Source: an uncultured Zetaproteobacteria bacterium (lineage in GTDB: Bacteria > Pseudomonadota > Zetaproteobacteria > Mariprofundales > Mariprofundaceae). From it: a stretch of 28,182 nt of DNA. The notes under the pieces were generated by a model. It saw only the letters and a program-made list of their open reading frames with translations. It had not been told where the DNA came from and did not search any database. Below are positions 1 to 8,448 of this stretch, in pieces. The stretch is from NCBI GenBank assembly GCA_947311795.1, contig CAMZLX010000170.1, positions 1 through 28,182 on the forward strand, in the 5' to 3' direction. How positions within the stretch are numbered: the stretch's first letter is position 1; each line of letters begins with the position of its first letter. A program made the position numbers and the translations under genes.

Positions 1-605
1 AAAGCTTGCCAGCCCATAAATGCACCAAGCATGGCTAATAATTTAAAATCACCTTGCCCCATACCTTCTTTACCTGTGAATATAAGGAAGAGTTTGGCGA
101 CCAACCAGAAGATGCCGTAACCCAAGATTGCACCCAAAAAAGCATCAAATAAGAAGTCAAAATACCATGCAAAACCTAAACCAATGGCAATACCCGGAAA
201 GGTGAGGACGTTGGGCAAAAGAAAGGTTTCCAAATCAATCAGTGTAAGTATCCAAAGCATGGTGAATAAAATAATGGCTTGGGTAACAAATAGGGGCGGA
301 TAAATATCTACGGGGTAAAACCAAACTATGGCTGCCCAACTTAGACCCATGGTGAGTTCAAGCATGGGATAACGCCATGCTATGGGGTTGCTGCAATGAC
401 GACATTTGCGACCAAGCATCAACCATGAAACAATGGGGATATTATCATACCAAGCAATTTCAGTGTGGCATGAGGGGCAGCGGCTGCGTGGTTTGACCAC
501 CGATTCACCTCGAGGAATACGATGCACGCAAACATTGGCAAAACTGCCAACAAGTAAACCGATGACTCCGAGATAAAGGGTAGAAAAAAGGTGAATATCT
601 ATCAC
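1..605 (-). CDS. pilD: Type IV prepilin peptidase / N-methyltransferase PilD (C-terminus cut off by window edge)
   Basis: Inner-membrane aspartic protease that cleaves the leader of type IV prepilins and methylates the new N-terminal residue. About 201 residues are present. After a first membrane segment comes the motif GSFANVCVHRIPRGE, then a cytoplasmic zinc-type domain with CPSC and CRHC separated by 21 residues, the classical four-cysteine arrangement. Both catalytic aspartates are visible: one in LIDLETFLLPN and one in the GQGD (GxGD) motif near the left edge. No ATG lies before the conserved core; the reading frame begins with a GTG at 605-603 that shares one base with the pilR stop codon (TAGTG), so translation is probably coupled to pilR. 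It is the last visible gene of the pilBCSRD run. The missing part is the last few membrane helices. Confidence 0.93.
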   Translation of the reverse strand, partial: MIDIHLFSTLYLGVIGLLVGSFANVCVHRIPRGESVVKPRSRCPSCHTEIAWYDNIPIVSWLMLGRKCRHCSNPIAWRYPMLELTMGLSWAAIVWFYPVDIYPPLFVTQAIILFTMLWILTLIDLETFLLPNVLTFPGIAIGLGFAWYFDFLFDAFLGAILGYGIFWLVAKLFLIFTGKEGMGQGDFKLLAMLGAFMGWQA

Positions 606-1957
606 TATTTGGGTTCTTTCATGCCTAATTTTTCCATGCGATAACGAATGGATCGAAAGCCAATACCCAATAGTTTTGCAGCCTGCGTCGCATTACCCTT
701 GCTTTGACTCAAAGCTTGTTCAACCAATGTTTTTTCGATATTTTCAAGTTGCTTATCCAATGATAAACCTTGAGTTTTCATTTCTTCTAGGCTTAGTGCT
801 GTTGAGTTTGAAGTAGATTTATATTCTTCAAGCAAATCAATATCCAAACTATTATCATCGGATAATGCTAATAATCGCTGTAAAGTATTTTCAAGTTCGC
901 GAACATTGCCTGCCAAAGGTAAAGTGGATAGTTTATCCATACACTCTTTAGAAACATTAATATTGGGGTACCCTAAACGTTTTAAAATTGTTAAAACAAT
1001 ATCAGGAATATCTTCTCGTCGCTGGCGCAATGCAGGCATATGGACCGGGATAACGTTTAAGCGATAAAATAAATCTTCTCTAAAAGTACCTTTTTCAACT
1101 TCGGTTGATAAGTCACGGTTGGTCGCAGCAATAATTCGCAAATCAATTTGTGTTTCTTTTGTGCTTCCCACAGGACGAATTTTCATATCTTGCAATACCC
1201 GAAGCAATTTAACTTGTGCGTGCAAAGGCATTTCACCAATTTCATCCAAAAATAAAGTGCCTCCATCGGCACTTGCCATCAAACCCGTTTTATCTTGGTC
1301 AGCCCCTGTAAAAGCACCTTTGATATGACCGAAAAGTTCAGATTCAAAAAGGTTTTCAGGAATTGCACCACAATGTACAGGTATAAAGGGTTTATTCGCT
1401 CTAGCCGATGCTTCATGTACAAATCGAGCAGCCAACTCTTTACCTGTGCCTGATTCACCGGTGATAAGTACAGTGAAATCTTTTTTAGAAGCCCTTTCTA
1501 GACGGTCACGAATGCGCTGCATCATCATGGAATGCCCAATGAGTTTACCATGTGAAGCCTCATGTGGGTGTTTCTTTGTGGGTTTTACGTTGGTTCTTGC
1601 TAAGAGTGCGCGTTCAATGATTTCACCCAACTCTGTACGAGAGACGGGCTTGGTAATGTAGTCAAAAGCTCCTTCACGCATCGCTTCCACTGCTGTCTCT
1701 GCGCTGGCATATGCAGTAAGTAGTAGAATATTAGCATTTTTTTGATTGCCTTTGGCATAACGAACGATATCAAGCCCTGCATCTGAGCCGTCCATGCGAA
1801 GATCAGTAATGATAATTTCAAATTGGCGTGATGATAACTGAAGCTCTGCTTCTTGAGGATTTGCGCAGGCGATAACTTCATGTCCAAAAGACTGAATAGA
1901 TATGGTTAAAATGTTGCGAACACTGGCTTCATCTTCCACCAATAAAATATCAGCCAT
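605..1957 (-). CDS. pilR: Sigma-54-dependent response regulator PilR (NtrC family)
   Basis: Cytoplasmic transcription activator that, when phosphorylated by PilS, drives sigma-54 promoters, classically that of the major pilin gene. It has 450 residues in three domains. The receiver domain spans about 1-120, with phospho-acceptor D52 in IITDLRM, T81 and K103. The AAA+ domain spans about 135-365, with Walker A GESGTGKE at 167-174, the sigma-54-contacting GAFTGA loop at 214-219 and Walker B GGTLFLDEIG at 232-241. A Fis-type helix-turn-helix lies at about 418-447. All key residues are intact. Its ATG lies inside the end of pilS (8-base overlap), preceded by a GGGAG-like ribosome site. The assignment as PilR rather than another NtrC-type regulator comes from its position between pilS and pilD. 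Confidence 0.93.
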   Translation of the reverse strand: MADILLVEDEASVRNILTISIQSFGHEVIACANPQEAELQLSSRQFEIIITDLRMDGSDAGLDIVRYAKGNQKNANILLLTAYASAETAVEAMREGAFDYITKPVSRTELGEIIERALLARTNVKPTKKHPHEASHGKLIGHSMMMQRIRDRLERASKKDFTVLITGESGTGKELAARFVHEASARANKPFIPVHCGAIPENLFESELFGHIKGAFTGADQDKTGLMASADGGTLFLDEIGEMPLHAQVKLLRVLQDMKIRPVGSTKETQIDLRIIAATNRDLSTEVEKGTFREDLFYRLNVIPVHMPALRQRREDIPDIVLTILKRLGYPNINVSKECMDKLSTLPLAGNVRELENTLQRLLALSDDNSLDIDLLEEYKSTSNSTALSLEEMKTQGLSLDKQLENIEKTLVEQALSQSKGNATQAAKLLGIGFRSIRYRMEKLGMKEPK

Positions 1958-3527
1958 TGACCTTATCTCCCTCGTTATGTGTGGTGCTCATATTACACTC
2001 AACAATAAAACATGCACCATCAGTAATATCTGTATCTACAAAGACTTGCCACTGGTTAACCTTGCAGACTTGATAGACGGTGGCTAGACCAAGCCCTGTT
2101 CCATGTTGATGCCCAGTTTTGAAAGGTTGAAATAGGCTGTTTTTTATCTGTTCATTGATACCTTCACCATGGTCACGAACCAAAAGTTTCCAGCCTGTAT
2201 CTAAAATGGAAAATGTAACACTGATGGATGCAGGGTTTGGGCTGACGCGAATAGCATTCCGTAAAAGGTTGTCTAGAATTAATCTTATATGGTCAGGATC
2301 AACATTGATGTTTGCGTTATCAGAGTTCAAAATAATGGCGAGGGATTGCGATAAGTCGACACGTTGTATTGATGTTTGGATGACTGATTTTAAATTTGTA
2401 GGTTTCGGGTTGGGATGCAAGGGGTTGGCATAATCTAACATATCGGAGACCAAACGATTAAGCCGTGATATTTCATCGGTGACAATATGCTCAAGGGTAG
2501 AATTTTCTTGGTTAAGCCCCATCAGCTCAGCAGCTTGGGTGATGGTTTGCATAGGGTTTCTAATTTCATGGGCAAGCATGGCTGCCATTTGACCAATATG
2601 TGCGAGTTTGTCTTGTTCAGCGATTTGACGTTCTAATTTACGTGTTTCAGTGGTGTTAACAATAGTCATCAACCACACGGTGTCTCCTTCAATGTTTATT
2701 TTTTTAAATGTTAGCAACAAATGATGCTGATTGTGTTTAACTTCATGCTGAATAATAGGTATATCAATATTTTCAGAAACATCTGATAAGTGCTCAGGTA
2801 CTTGAACAAAGCTATTAATTTTGAATCCAGTGTGCTGGGGCGATAAGCCTAGCAAAGTTGCTGCGGAAGGATTAAATGTTTGAATGCTTAAGTTTGCATC
2901 AAGTATGATCATACCTTCATGCATCACATCGAGAATTTGTCCATGAATAGCTTTGAGTTGCTCATGTTTGATAGATGTTAACTGTTCTTTTTCTTGAAGT
3001 TTGGTATGTCTGGAGGCAATAAGTGCCATGATGCCGCCAGTTAAAAAGAATAGTGATGTTTGCAGTAAAATTTTGACTGTGCTTTCTGGTTCAATAACAA
3101 TATGACGAATATCTTCGAATGCATAGATTGCAAGAAGATAAGTTGCAGCTGCAAGTACCGTTGTGGTGAGTGTGAGAAGGACGTGGGCTTGAGAGCCTGC
3201 CGTAATTATCACTAATCCAAGTAAAAATATAAAAGGACTGCTAAGTCCACCACTACCAAAAACAATAAAACCGATGAATAGTAAGTCTGCGGTTAACTGT
3301 ATAAAAATTTGATTTGTAGTGGGCTGCGTAAAGCGAAAGTAAATGATTTGAATAGCAGCCAGTGTGAGCCAAAGAAATACCAACTGTTTGAGAAAATTGA
3401 AGGTTTGGTTGCCCGCATAACTTTCAAACCAATAAAATATAACCAGCAGCGCAAGCGCTGCAAAATTACGGGCGATAAAAAGCCGCCTTATGCTTTTTTT
3501 GCTTAGACCTTGTTGTATTTTAGGCAT
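1950..3527 (-). CDS. pilS: Sensor histidine kinase PilS
   Basis: Inner-membrane kinase that phosphorylates PilR and so controls pilin transcription. It has 525 residues. The N-terminal 170 residues hold about six hydrophobic segments, the usual PilS layout. A PAS-like domain follows (about 190-295), containing DVMHEGMIILDANL and FNPSAATLLG. The HisKA domain carries the phospho-accepting histidine H320 in LAHEIRNPMQ. The ATPase domain has the N box around N420-N424, G1 DHGEGI at 452-457 and G2 GTGLGLA at 476-482. It overlaps pilR by 8 bases and starts 18 bases after the pilC stop. No clear Shine-Dalgarno precedes the ATG; a perfect TATAAT box lies over the pilC stop just upstream (see promoter entry), so pilSR may also have its own weak promoter. 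Confidence 0.93.
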   Translation of the reverse strand: MPKIQQGLSKKSIRRLFIARNFAALALLVIFYWFESYAGNQTFNFLKQLVFLWLTLAAIQIIYFRFTQPTTNQIFIQLTADLLFIGFIVFGSGGLSSPFIFLLGLVIITAGSQAHVLLTLTTTVLAAATYLLAIYAFEDIRHIVIEPESTVKILLQTSLFFLTGGIMALIASRHTKLQEKEQLTSIKHEQLKAIHGQILDVMHEGMIILDANLSIQTFNPSAATLLGLSPQHTGFKINSFVQVPEHLSDVSENIDIPIIQHEVKHNQHHLLLTFKKINIEGDTVWLMTIVNTTETRKLERQIAEQDKLAHIGQMAAMLAHEIRNPMQTITQAAELMGLNQENSTLEHIVTDEISRLNRLVSDMLDYANPLHPNPKPTNLKSVIQTSIQRVDLSQSLAIILNSDNANINVDPDHIRLILDNLLRNAIRVSPNPASISVTFSILDTGWKLLVRDHGEGINEQIKNSLFQPFKTGHQHGTGLGLATVYQVCKVNQWQVFVDTDITDGACFIVECNMSTTHNEGDKVNG

Positions 3528-3544
3528 GTGAAATACTGCGGTAA

Positions 3545-3550
3545 ATTATA
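3545..3550 (-). promoter_or_regulatory. Possible -10 box of an internal promoter for pilS-pilR
   Basis: A perfect TATAAT on the minus strand overlaps the end of pilC, with the expected start point about ten bases before the pilS ATG. No good TTGACA-like -35 lies at 16-18 bases upstream, so it would be a weak or activator-dependent promoter, or chance in AT-rich DNA. Confidence 0.25.
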
Positions 3551-4742
3551 CAACAGATGCCATCATAAAGATTGGAAGATACATCGCAATCACAAGTCCA
3601 CCAATGATAACACCTAAGAATGCCATAATAGCAGGTTCCATTAGTGCAGTCATATTATCAACGGCTGTATCCACTTCTTCTTCATAGAAATCAGCAATTT
3701 TTGCCAGCATTTCTTCCATGGCACCTGTTTCTTCACCAATACCTATCATTTGAGTTACCATAATAGGAAACACACCACTTTCTTCTAAAGGTTGACTAAG
3801 TGACTGACCCTGGCTAATGGATTCTTTTGCATTCACAACGGCTTCTTCAATTATAACATTACCTGATGTTTCGGCAACGGTATCCATAGCTTCAAGAATA
3901 GGGACACCTGCAGCACTTAGAGTAGAAAAAGTTCGTGTAAAACGTGCCACAGCACCTTTTCGCAATACGTCACCAACAGCAGGTAGGTTGAGCAAAAGCT
4001 TGTCGAGTTGGTAGCGACCCTTTGGTGTTTTGTAGACTGCTTTTATAGCTTGCACACCCAGCAGTGGCAATCCAAAAACAAGATACCAATATTCAACAAA
4101 TATATCAGAAATTGCCATGACGATTTGTGTAGGTGCTGGAAGCTCTGCACCAAAGCCCGAAAACATTTCTGCGAAAACAGGAACAACAAAGATCATTAAA
4201 ATTGCAGTTACAACAAATGCGATTACAAGAATAGATGCTGGGTAAACCATGGCGGACTTGATTTTTGCCTTTAAGCCTAATGATTTTTCTTTATATTCAC
4301 AAATACGCAAGAGTATAGTGTCTAAAATACCACCTTTTTCACCCGCCTCGACAAGTGAGCATGTTAGGCGGTCAAACTCCTTGGGGAATTCACGTAGTGT
4401 TTCACCAAAAGGTGAACCACTTTCGAGTTTTTCGCGAATACCAGAAAATAGCTTGAGCAAACCCTTATGGTTGGTGCCTTTTTCTAAGAGTTCGAAACAT
4501 TGTACCAAAGGAAGACCTGCGTTAATCATGGTTGAAAGTTGTCTAAAGAAGATACTGATGTCTTTTTCAGTAACCTTTGGGTCGCCCCCAATCTTAATTT
4601 CAAGGGGTTTCTTTTTAACCTTAATGTTGACTAGCCCTTGGCGGCGTAGTGATGCAATCGCGACCTCTTTGTTAACAGTTTCAATGCTACCAGTTTTCTT
4701 CGCACCCTGTTTAGTTTTCGCAGTATAGACAAATTCAGGCAT
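3546..4742 (-). CDS. pilC: Type IV pilus inner-membrane platform protein PilC
   Basis: Polytopic inner-membrane protein (GspF/PilC family) that couples the PilB ATPase to pilin assembly. It has 398 residues, the normal family length. The N-terminal extension starts with PEFVYTAKTKQGAKKTGSIE. The first T2SSF domain (about 62-185) contains FFRQLSTMINAGLPLVQ and the loop LVEAGEKGG; the second (about 265-385) contains FTRTFSTLSAAGVPILEA and IGIGEETGAMEEM. Three hydrophobic stretches lie near 165-195, 215-237 and 365-397. The ATG at 4742 is one base from the pilB stop and has a GGGAG ribosome site inside the pilB end, so it is made together with pilB. Confidence 0.95.
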   Translation of the reverse strand: MPEFVYTAKTKQGAKKTGSIETVNKEVAIASLRRQGLVNIKVKKKPLEIKIGGDPKVTEKDISIFFRQLSTMINAGLPLVQCFELLEKGTNHKGLLKLFSGIREKLESGSPFGETLREFPKEFDRLTCSLVEAGEKGGILDTILLRICEYKEKSLGLKAKIKSAMVYPASILVIAFVVTAILMIFVVPVFAEMFSGFGAELPAPTQIVMAISDIFVEYWYLVFGLPLLGVQAIKAVYKTPKGRYQLDKLLLNLPAVGDVLRKGAVARFTRTFSTLSAAGVPILEAMDTVAETSGNVIIEEAVVNAKESISQGQSLSQPLEESGVFPIMVTQMIGIGEETGAMEEMLAKIADFYEEEVDTAVDNMTALMEPAIMAFLGVIIGGLVIAMYLPIFMMASVV

Positions 4743-4743
4743 C

Positions 4744-6441
4744 TTAATCTCCCACAGTGATTCTTAAGCACTCTTCCAAAGTTAAAATACCTTCTTTAAC
4801 TTTGTTGAGCGCTGCCATGCGTAATGTTTTCACACCTTCACTGACTGCAATTTCATTGATTTCATCCGTGTTTCTTCCTGCATAAACAGCGTCACGAATA
4901 TTGTCTGATACTGGCATGACTTGGTAAACACCAACCCTACCTTTATATCCAGTACCATTGCAGATGCTACATCCTTTACCTTGCATGGGTTTAAATGTAT
5001 CCAAATCTTCTTTTTTAAGTCCTGCATCTAGTAAAGCATGTGGGTCAAGTTTAATAGGCTCAGCACATTCTGAGCATATTCGACGACCCAAACGCTGGGC
5101 TGTGACAAGGTTCACAGCTGAACCCACAAGGAAGGATTCAATACCCATATTCACCATGCGTGTCATGGTTGAGGGTGCATCGTTGGTGTGTAATGTGGCA
5201 AGTACTAAGTGACCCGTAAGGGCTGCTTTAATACCAATCGCCCCCGTATCATAATCGCGAATTTCACCAATGAGAATGACATCAGGATCTTGACGTAGGA
5301 ATGATTTAAGTGCGGCAGGAAAATCCATGCCAACAGCGGGGTTGACATTGACTTGGTTAATACCCATAAAGTTAAATTCGACAGGGTCTTCCGCAGTACA
5401 AATATTCACGCCAGGCTGATTTACTTCAGCCACTGCTGAATACAAACTTACGGTTTTACCCGAGCCCGTTGGCCCTGTTACCAACACCATGCCATAGGGT
5501 AAGTTCACAGCATGTTTAAATAAAGCCAAGTCTTTTTCTTCATAACCGAGTTTGGTTAAGTCGGTTTGCAGGTTAGATTGATCCAAAAGACGCATCACGA
5601 CTTTTTCGCCGAAAAGTGTAGGTAAGATAGAGACACGAAAATCTACTGTTTTTGCCTTGGATAAACGCAACTTCATGCGCCCATCTTGAGGCACACGACG
5701 TTCGGTAATATCCAAACGCGATTGAATCTTCAAGCGTGAAACAATGGCATCACGCATATGCATGGGTGGGCGCATAATTTCTTGTAAAACACCGTCAACA
5801 CGATATCGCACACGTAATACCTTTTCATAAGGTTCAATATGAATATCGGATGCACCACGTTTGATGGCATCCAATAAAATGAGGTTAACAAGCTTTACAA
5901 CGGGTGCTTCTTCACTGGCGCTGGCTAGATAATCGCCATCAGCTTGGGTGTCTTCCATTTCAACGACTTCTACATCCGTGGCACCCATTTCAGCCATCAC
6001 ATCTTCAAGGCCCTGTCCAGAACCAGATAACTCATCAAGTTTGGTCATCAGTTCACTTTCGCGAACAATCACAACATCAATTTGACCTCCTGAGATAAAG
6101 GATAGTTCATCCAAGCTATTGATATCATAAGGATCGGCAACGGCAAGTGTGATACTGTTTCCTTTACGTTTAACAGGGATTGCTTGATTTTTCCGCATCA
6201 TATCAATCGGAATATTGGTTAATGATTTATCGATTTCGAGTGGTAGTAGTTCGATGGCAGGGCGGCCAAAGCTATGGCTGATGAATTTTACAAGCTCATC
6301 CTCTGTGAATATATCCATCTTCACTAAGGTGGTGGTTAAAGTTTCTCCATTCATACGCATGCTTTTTCGTGCTTCTTCTAACTTTTCTTTATCAATAGTT
6401 TTTTTGCGGAGAAGAATCTCACCCAAACGCGTTTTTTTCAT
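4744..6441 (-). CDS. pilB: Type IV pilus extension ATPase PilB
   Basis: Cytoplasmic hexameric ATPase powering pilus extension. It has 565 residues. The N-terminal MshEN-like domain (about 1-140) starts RLGEILLRKKTID. An acidic linker lies at about 145-180. The ATPase core has an Asp box at GASDIHIEPYEK (196-207), Walker A GPTGSGKT at 323-330, Walker B DVILIGEIRD at 387-396 and a His box GHLVLATLHTND at 410-421. A zinc-binding tetracysteine module (C456, C459, C491, C494) marks extension ATPases of the PilB/GspE type rather than the retraction ATPase PilT. The ATG has a strong GGAGG site located in the last codons of aroE, whose stop is only 5 bases upstream. The second half of the MshEN consensus is poorly conserved, so c-di-GMP binding is uncertain. 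Confidence 0.95.
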   Translation of the reverse strand: MKKTRLGEILLRKKTIDKEKLEEARKSMRMNGETLTTTLVKMDIFTEDELVKFISHSFGRPAIELLPLEIDKSLTNIPIDMMRKNQAIPVKRKGNSITLAVADPYDINSLDELSFISGGQIDVVIVRESELMTKLDELSGSGQGLEDVMAEMGATDVEVVEMEDTQADGDYLASASEEAPVVKLVNLILLDAIKRGASDIHIEPYEKVLRVRYRVDGVLQEIMRPPMHMRDAIVSRLKIQSRLDITERRVPQDGRMKLRLSKAKTVDFRVSILPTLFGEKVVMRLLDQSNLQTDLTKLGYEEKDLALFKHAVNLPYGMVLVTGPTGSGKTVSLYSAVAEVNQPGVNICTAEDPVEFNFMGINQVNVNPAVGMDFPAALKSFLRQDPDVILIGEIRDYDTGAIGIKAALTGHLVLATLHTNDAPSTMTRMVNMGIESFLVGSAVNLVTAQRLGRRICSECAEPIKLDPHALLDAGLKKEDLDTFKPMQGKGCSICNGTGYKGRVGVYQVMPVSDNIRDAVYAGRNTDEINEIAVSEGVKTLRMAALNKVKEGILTLEECLRITVGD

Positions 6442-6445
6442 GATT

Positions 6446-7345
6446 TTAAATCCTCCAGCCAGACAAATTGATGGCTTGTCTGCCTAACTGCTTCTCCACC
6501 CATTGTAGAGAAATAAGCTTGTTCGGCAAGTTTATACGTTTTGTTTGTATGTTTTGATGATGCCAGAAAGCAAATGATGCAATACCTTGCGCGATTAACA
6601 TGGGCAATCCATCACATGTTTGATAGCTGTCCGCAGCAGTACAAAAAATAGTTTCCCCATCTGGTTTATACACGGCATCTATGGCAACACCGCCACCATT
6701 AAGAGTAAAAGGGAAGGTGTCATCCGAGTTTAACCCGATGCTGGTGCTATTGATAAGGAGTCCACACTTTTGAATGATGGAGGCAACAGCATCATTCGTC
6801 CAAGTTATGGTTGTAATCGTCATGTTGGGGTAAGTTTCTTTTAGCGTCAGAGCCAAAGTATTGGCTCGCTCTTGATTGCGGTTACAAAGAAACACGTTAG
6901 TTGTGTTCTGATGGTTTAAAGCATGAAGAATAGCTCGGGCAGTACCCCCTGCACCAAAGAGCAAGACAGGCGCGGATTGCGTATCAACTTCTAAGCCTTG
7001 TATCACTGATGCAAAACCTTGCCAGTCTGTATTGGTTGCATCCCACCCATCCTTGACCCGTTTGAGGGTGTTCACTGCACCAATGGTTTGTGCATCAGCA
7101 TCAGCATGAACAGCGGCAATAATATTTTCTTTATGTGGGATGGTGATATTCAAGCCTTGAACATGTGCGGCATGCAACCCTTGCAACGCCTGAGTTAAAT
7201 GATTTGGGGCAATATGAAAGGGAATGTACACGGCATTGTGATGAGCTTGTTCTAAAAAATAGTTTTGAAACAAAGGCGAAAGCGAATGGGTGACGGGATC
7301 ACCAATAATGCCATAGGTATGAGTTTGACCGTTAATGATTTGCAT
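6446..7345 (-). CDS. aroE: Shikimate dehydrogenase AroE
   Basis: NADP-dependent reduction of 3-dehydroshikimate to shikimate in aromatic amino acid synthesis. It has 299 residues, slightly longer than the usual 270-285. Substrate-site residues are visible: S21 and S23 in SLSP, catalytic K72 in NITIPHK, N92 in GAVNT and D107 in TNTDW. The nucleotide-binding glycine motif GAGGTA is at 131-136 and a late QG pair (AQGIASFAFW) is present. The ATG at 7345 is the only start: an in-frame stop lies upstream with no ATG/GTG/TTG between. There is no Shine-Dalgarno; instead a promoter ends six bases before the ATG. It is the first gene of the probable aroE-pilBCSRD transcript, which is an unusual partner for pilus genes. 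Confidence 0.95.
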   Translation of the reverse strand: MQIINGQTHTYGIIGDPVTHSLSPLFQNYFLEQAHHNAVYIPFHIAPNHLTQALQGLHAAHVQGLNITIPHKENIIAAVHADADAQTIGAVNTLKRVKDGWDATNTDWQGFASVIQGLEVDTQSAPVLLFGAGGTARAILHALNHQNTTNVFLCNRNQERANTLALTLKETYPNMTITTITWTNDAVASIIQKCGLLINSTSIGLNSDDTFPFTLNGGGVAIDAVYKPDGETIFCTAADSYQTCDGLPMLIAQGIASFAFWHHQNIQTKRINLPNKLISLQWVEKQLGRQAINLSGWRI

Positions 7346-7351
7346 GGTTGT

Positions 7352-7380
7352 AAAATAAGTTTTTTCAGGGGATATGTCAA
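7352..7380 (-). promoter_or_regulatory. Sigma-70-type promoter for aroE and the pilus genes, possibly leaderless
   Basis: On the minus strand a perfect TTGACA (7380-7375), a 17-base spacer and TATTTT (7357-7352) form a good vegetative promoter in the 56-base cobT-aroE gap. The -10 hexamer is followed by only ACAACC and then the aroE ATG, so the predicted +1 is the A of the start codon. The absence of a ribosome site upstream of aroE is consistent with a leaderless message. Seen directly: boxes, spacing, lack of SD. Inferred: actual transcription start. Confidence 0.6.
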
Positions 7381-7401
7381 AAAACGTTACATTCTAAATG
7401 T

Positions 7402-8433
7402 TTATGCTTCTTCACTGACACCTGCACTTTCAAATGTTGCCATGTCTCTATGAAGGGCGATAGCAGATTGAAAAAGGGGCAACAAAAGGGCTGCGCCCGA
7501 GCCTTCACCAAGGCGCAATTTAAAATCGAAGAAAGGGTTTAATCCCAAGTGTTTTAATGCATGAAGGTGCCCATTTTCTTGTGAAATATGGCTGGCTAAC
7601 ATCCACTGGGTCACATCAGGCTCTAGGGTTTGTGCTGCGAGGGCTGCGGCAGCTGATATAAAACCATCAATAATAACAGGGACACCTTGTCTTGCTGCTT
7701 CATGGTAGAAACCCGACATGGCTGCTATTTCGAAACCACCCACCTCTTCAATGTAGGATTCAGGCGGAATATTTTGCTGTGTAACACGGTTGATGATTTG
7801 TTCCACAACTTGGATTTTGTGTAAATGAGCCTTTTCATCTATGCCTGTGCCATGCCCAACAATATGTTCGGGATTTGTGTCGGTAAATAAACAAATCAGT
7901 GCGGCGCTTGCCGTGGTATTGCCAATGCCCATATCACCCGCAACAAGAACATTTGCACCGTGTTCGACAGCTCGCTTCACTTCATCGCAACCCGCTTGAA
8001 AGGCTGAAGCGCAATCATCTTTGCTCATGGCGGGCTGGTGCACACTATTGGCGGTGCCGTTTTGCGTTTTGGCTTGAATAACATTTGGGATATGCGATGT
8101 GTCCACCAAAACACCAACATCAACAATACTTAAACTTGCGCCTGCTTGCTTGGCGAGCGCATTAATCGCTGCACCACCTGCGGCAAAATTTTTCACCATT
8201 TCGCCTGTAACGACGGAAGGGAAAGCTGATACACCTTCATCACACACGCCGTGGTCAGCTGCAAAAACAGTAATATGTGGTTTTAAGGGGTCAGGCAATA
8301 CTTTGCCTTGTCGTGCGGCAAACCAACAAGCAATATCTTCGAGTTTACCGAGAGAGCCTGCGGGTTTGGTTAAGGTGTTTTGGTAAGCTCGCGCTTGCTG
8401 CGCAATATCATCTTGAACAGCTTGTACGGGCAT
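7402..8433 (-). CDS. cobT: Nicotinate-nucleotide-dimethylbenzimidazole phosphoribosyltransferase CobT
   Basis: Activates the lower-ligand base (dimethylbenzimidazole or an analogue) to its alpha-ribotide for cobamide (vitamin B12) nucleotide-loop assembly; cytoplasmic. It has 343 residues, close to the usual 340-356. Conserved stretches include TKPAGSLGKLE near the N-terminus, FAADHGVCDEGVSAFP, GDMGIGNTTASAA, GHGTGID and, near the C-terminus, KLRLGEGSGAAL, where E310 corresponds to the catalytic glutamate. The ATG at 8433 has an AGGA site and follows the upstream small gene by 15 bases, so the two are probably cotranscribed. No other cobamide gene is in the window, so the rest of the pathway or a salvage route must lie elsewhere. 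Confidence 0.94.
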   Translation of the reverse strand: MPVQAVQDDIAQQARAYQNTLTKPAGSLGKLEDIACWFAARQGKVLPDPLKPHITVFAADHGVCDEGVSAFPSVVTGEMVKNFAAGGAAINALAKQAGASLSIVDVGVLVDTSHIPNVIQAKTQNGTANSVHQPAMSKDDCASAFQAGCDEVKRAVEHGANVLVAGDMGIGNTTASAALICLFTDTNPEHIVGHGTGIDEKAHLHKIQVVEQIINRVTQQNIPPESYIEEVGGFEIAAMSGFYHEAARQGVPVIIDGFISAAAALAAQTLEPDVTQWMLASHISQENGHLHALKHLGLNPFFDFKLRLGEGSGAALLLPLFQSAIALHRDMATFESAGVSEEA

Positions 8434-8448
8434 AAAAATTCCTAAAGT

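Noticed and set aside
4249..4728. 159-codon plus-strand frame opposite pilC
   Set aside because: Lies entirely antisense to an intact pilC with all family motifs; composition is that of a shadow frame.
7389..7401. ACATT-TAG-AATGT hairpin after cobT, followed by a short T-run
   Set aside because: Only five AT-rich pairs and the T-run starts four bases later; too weak to call a terminator, though it may contribute before the aroE promoter.
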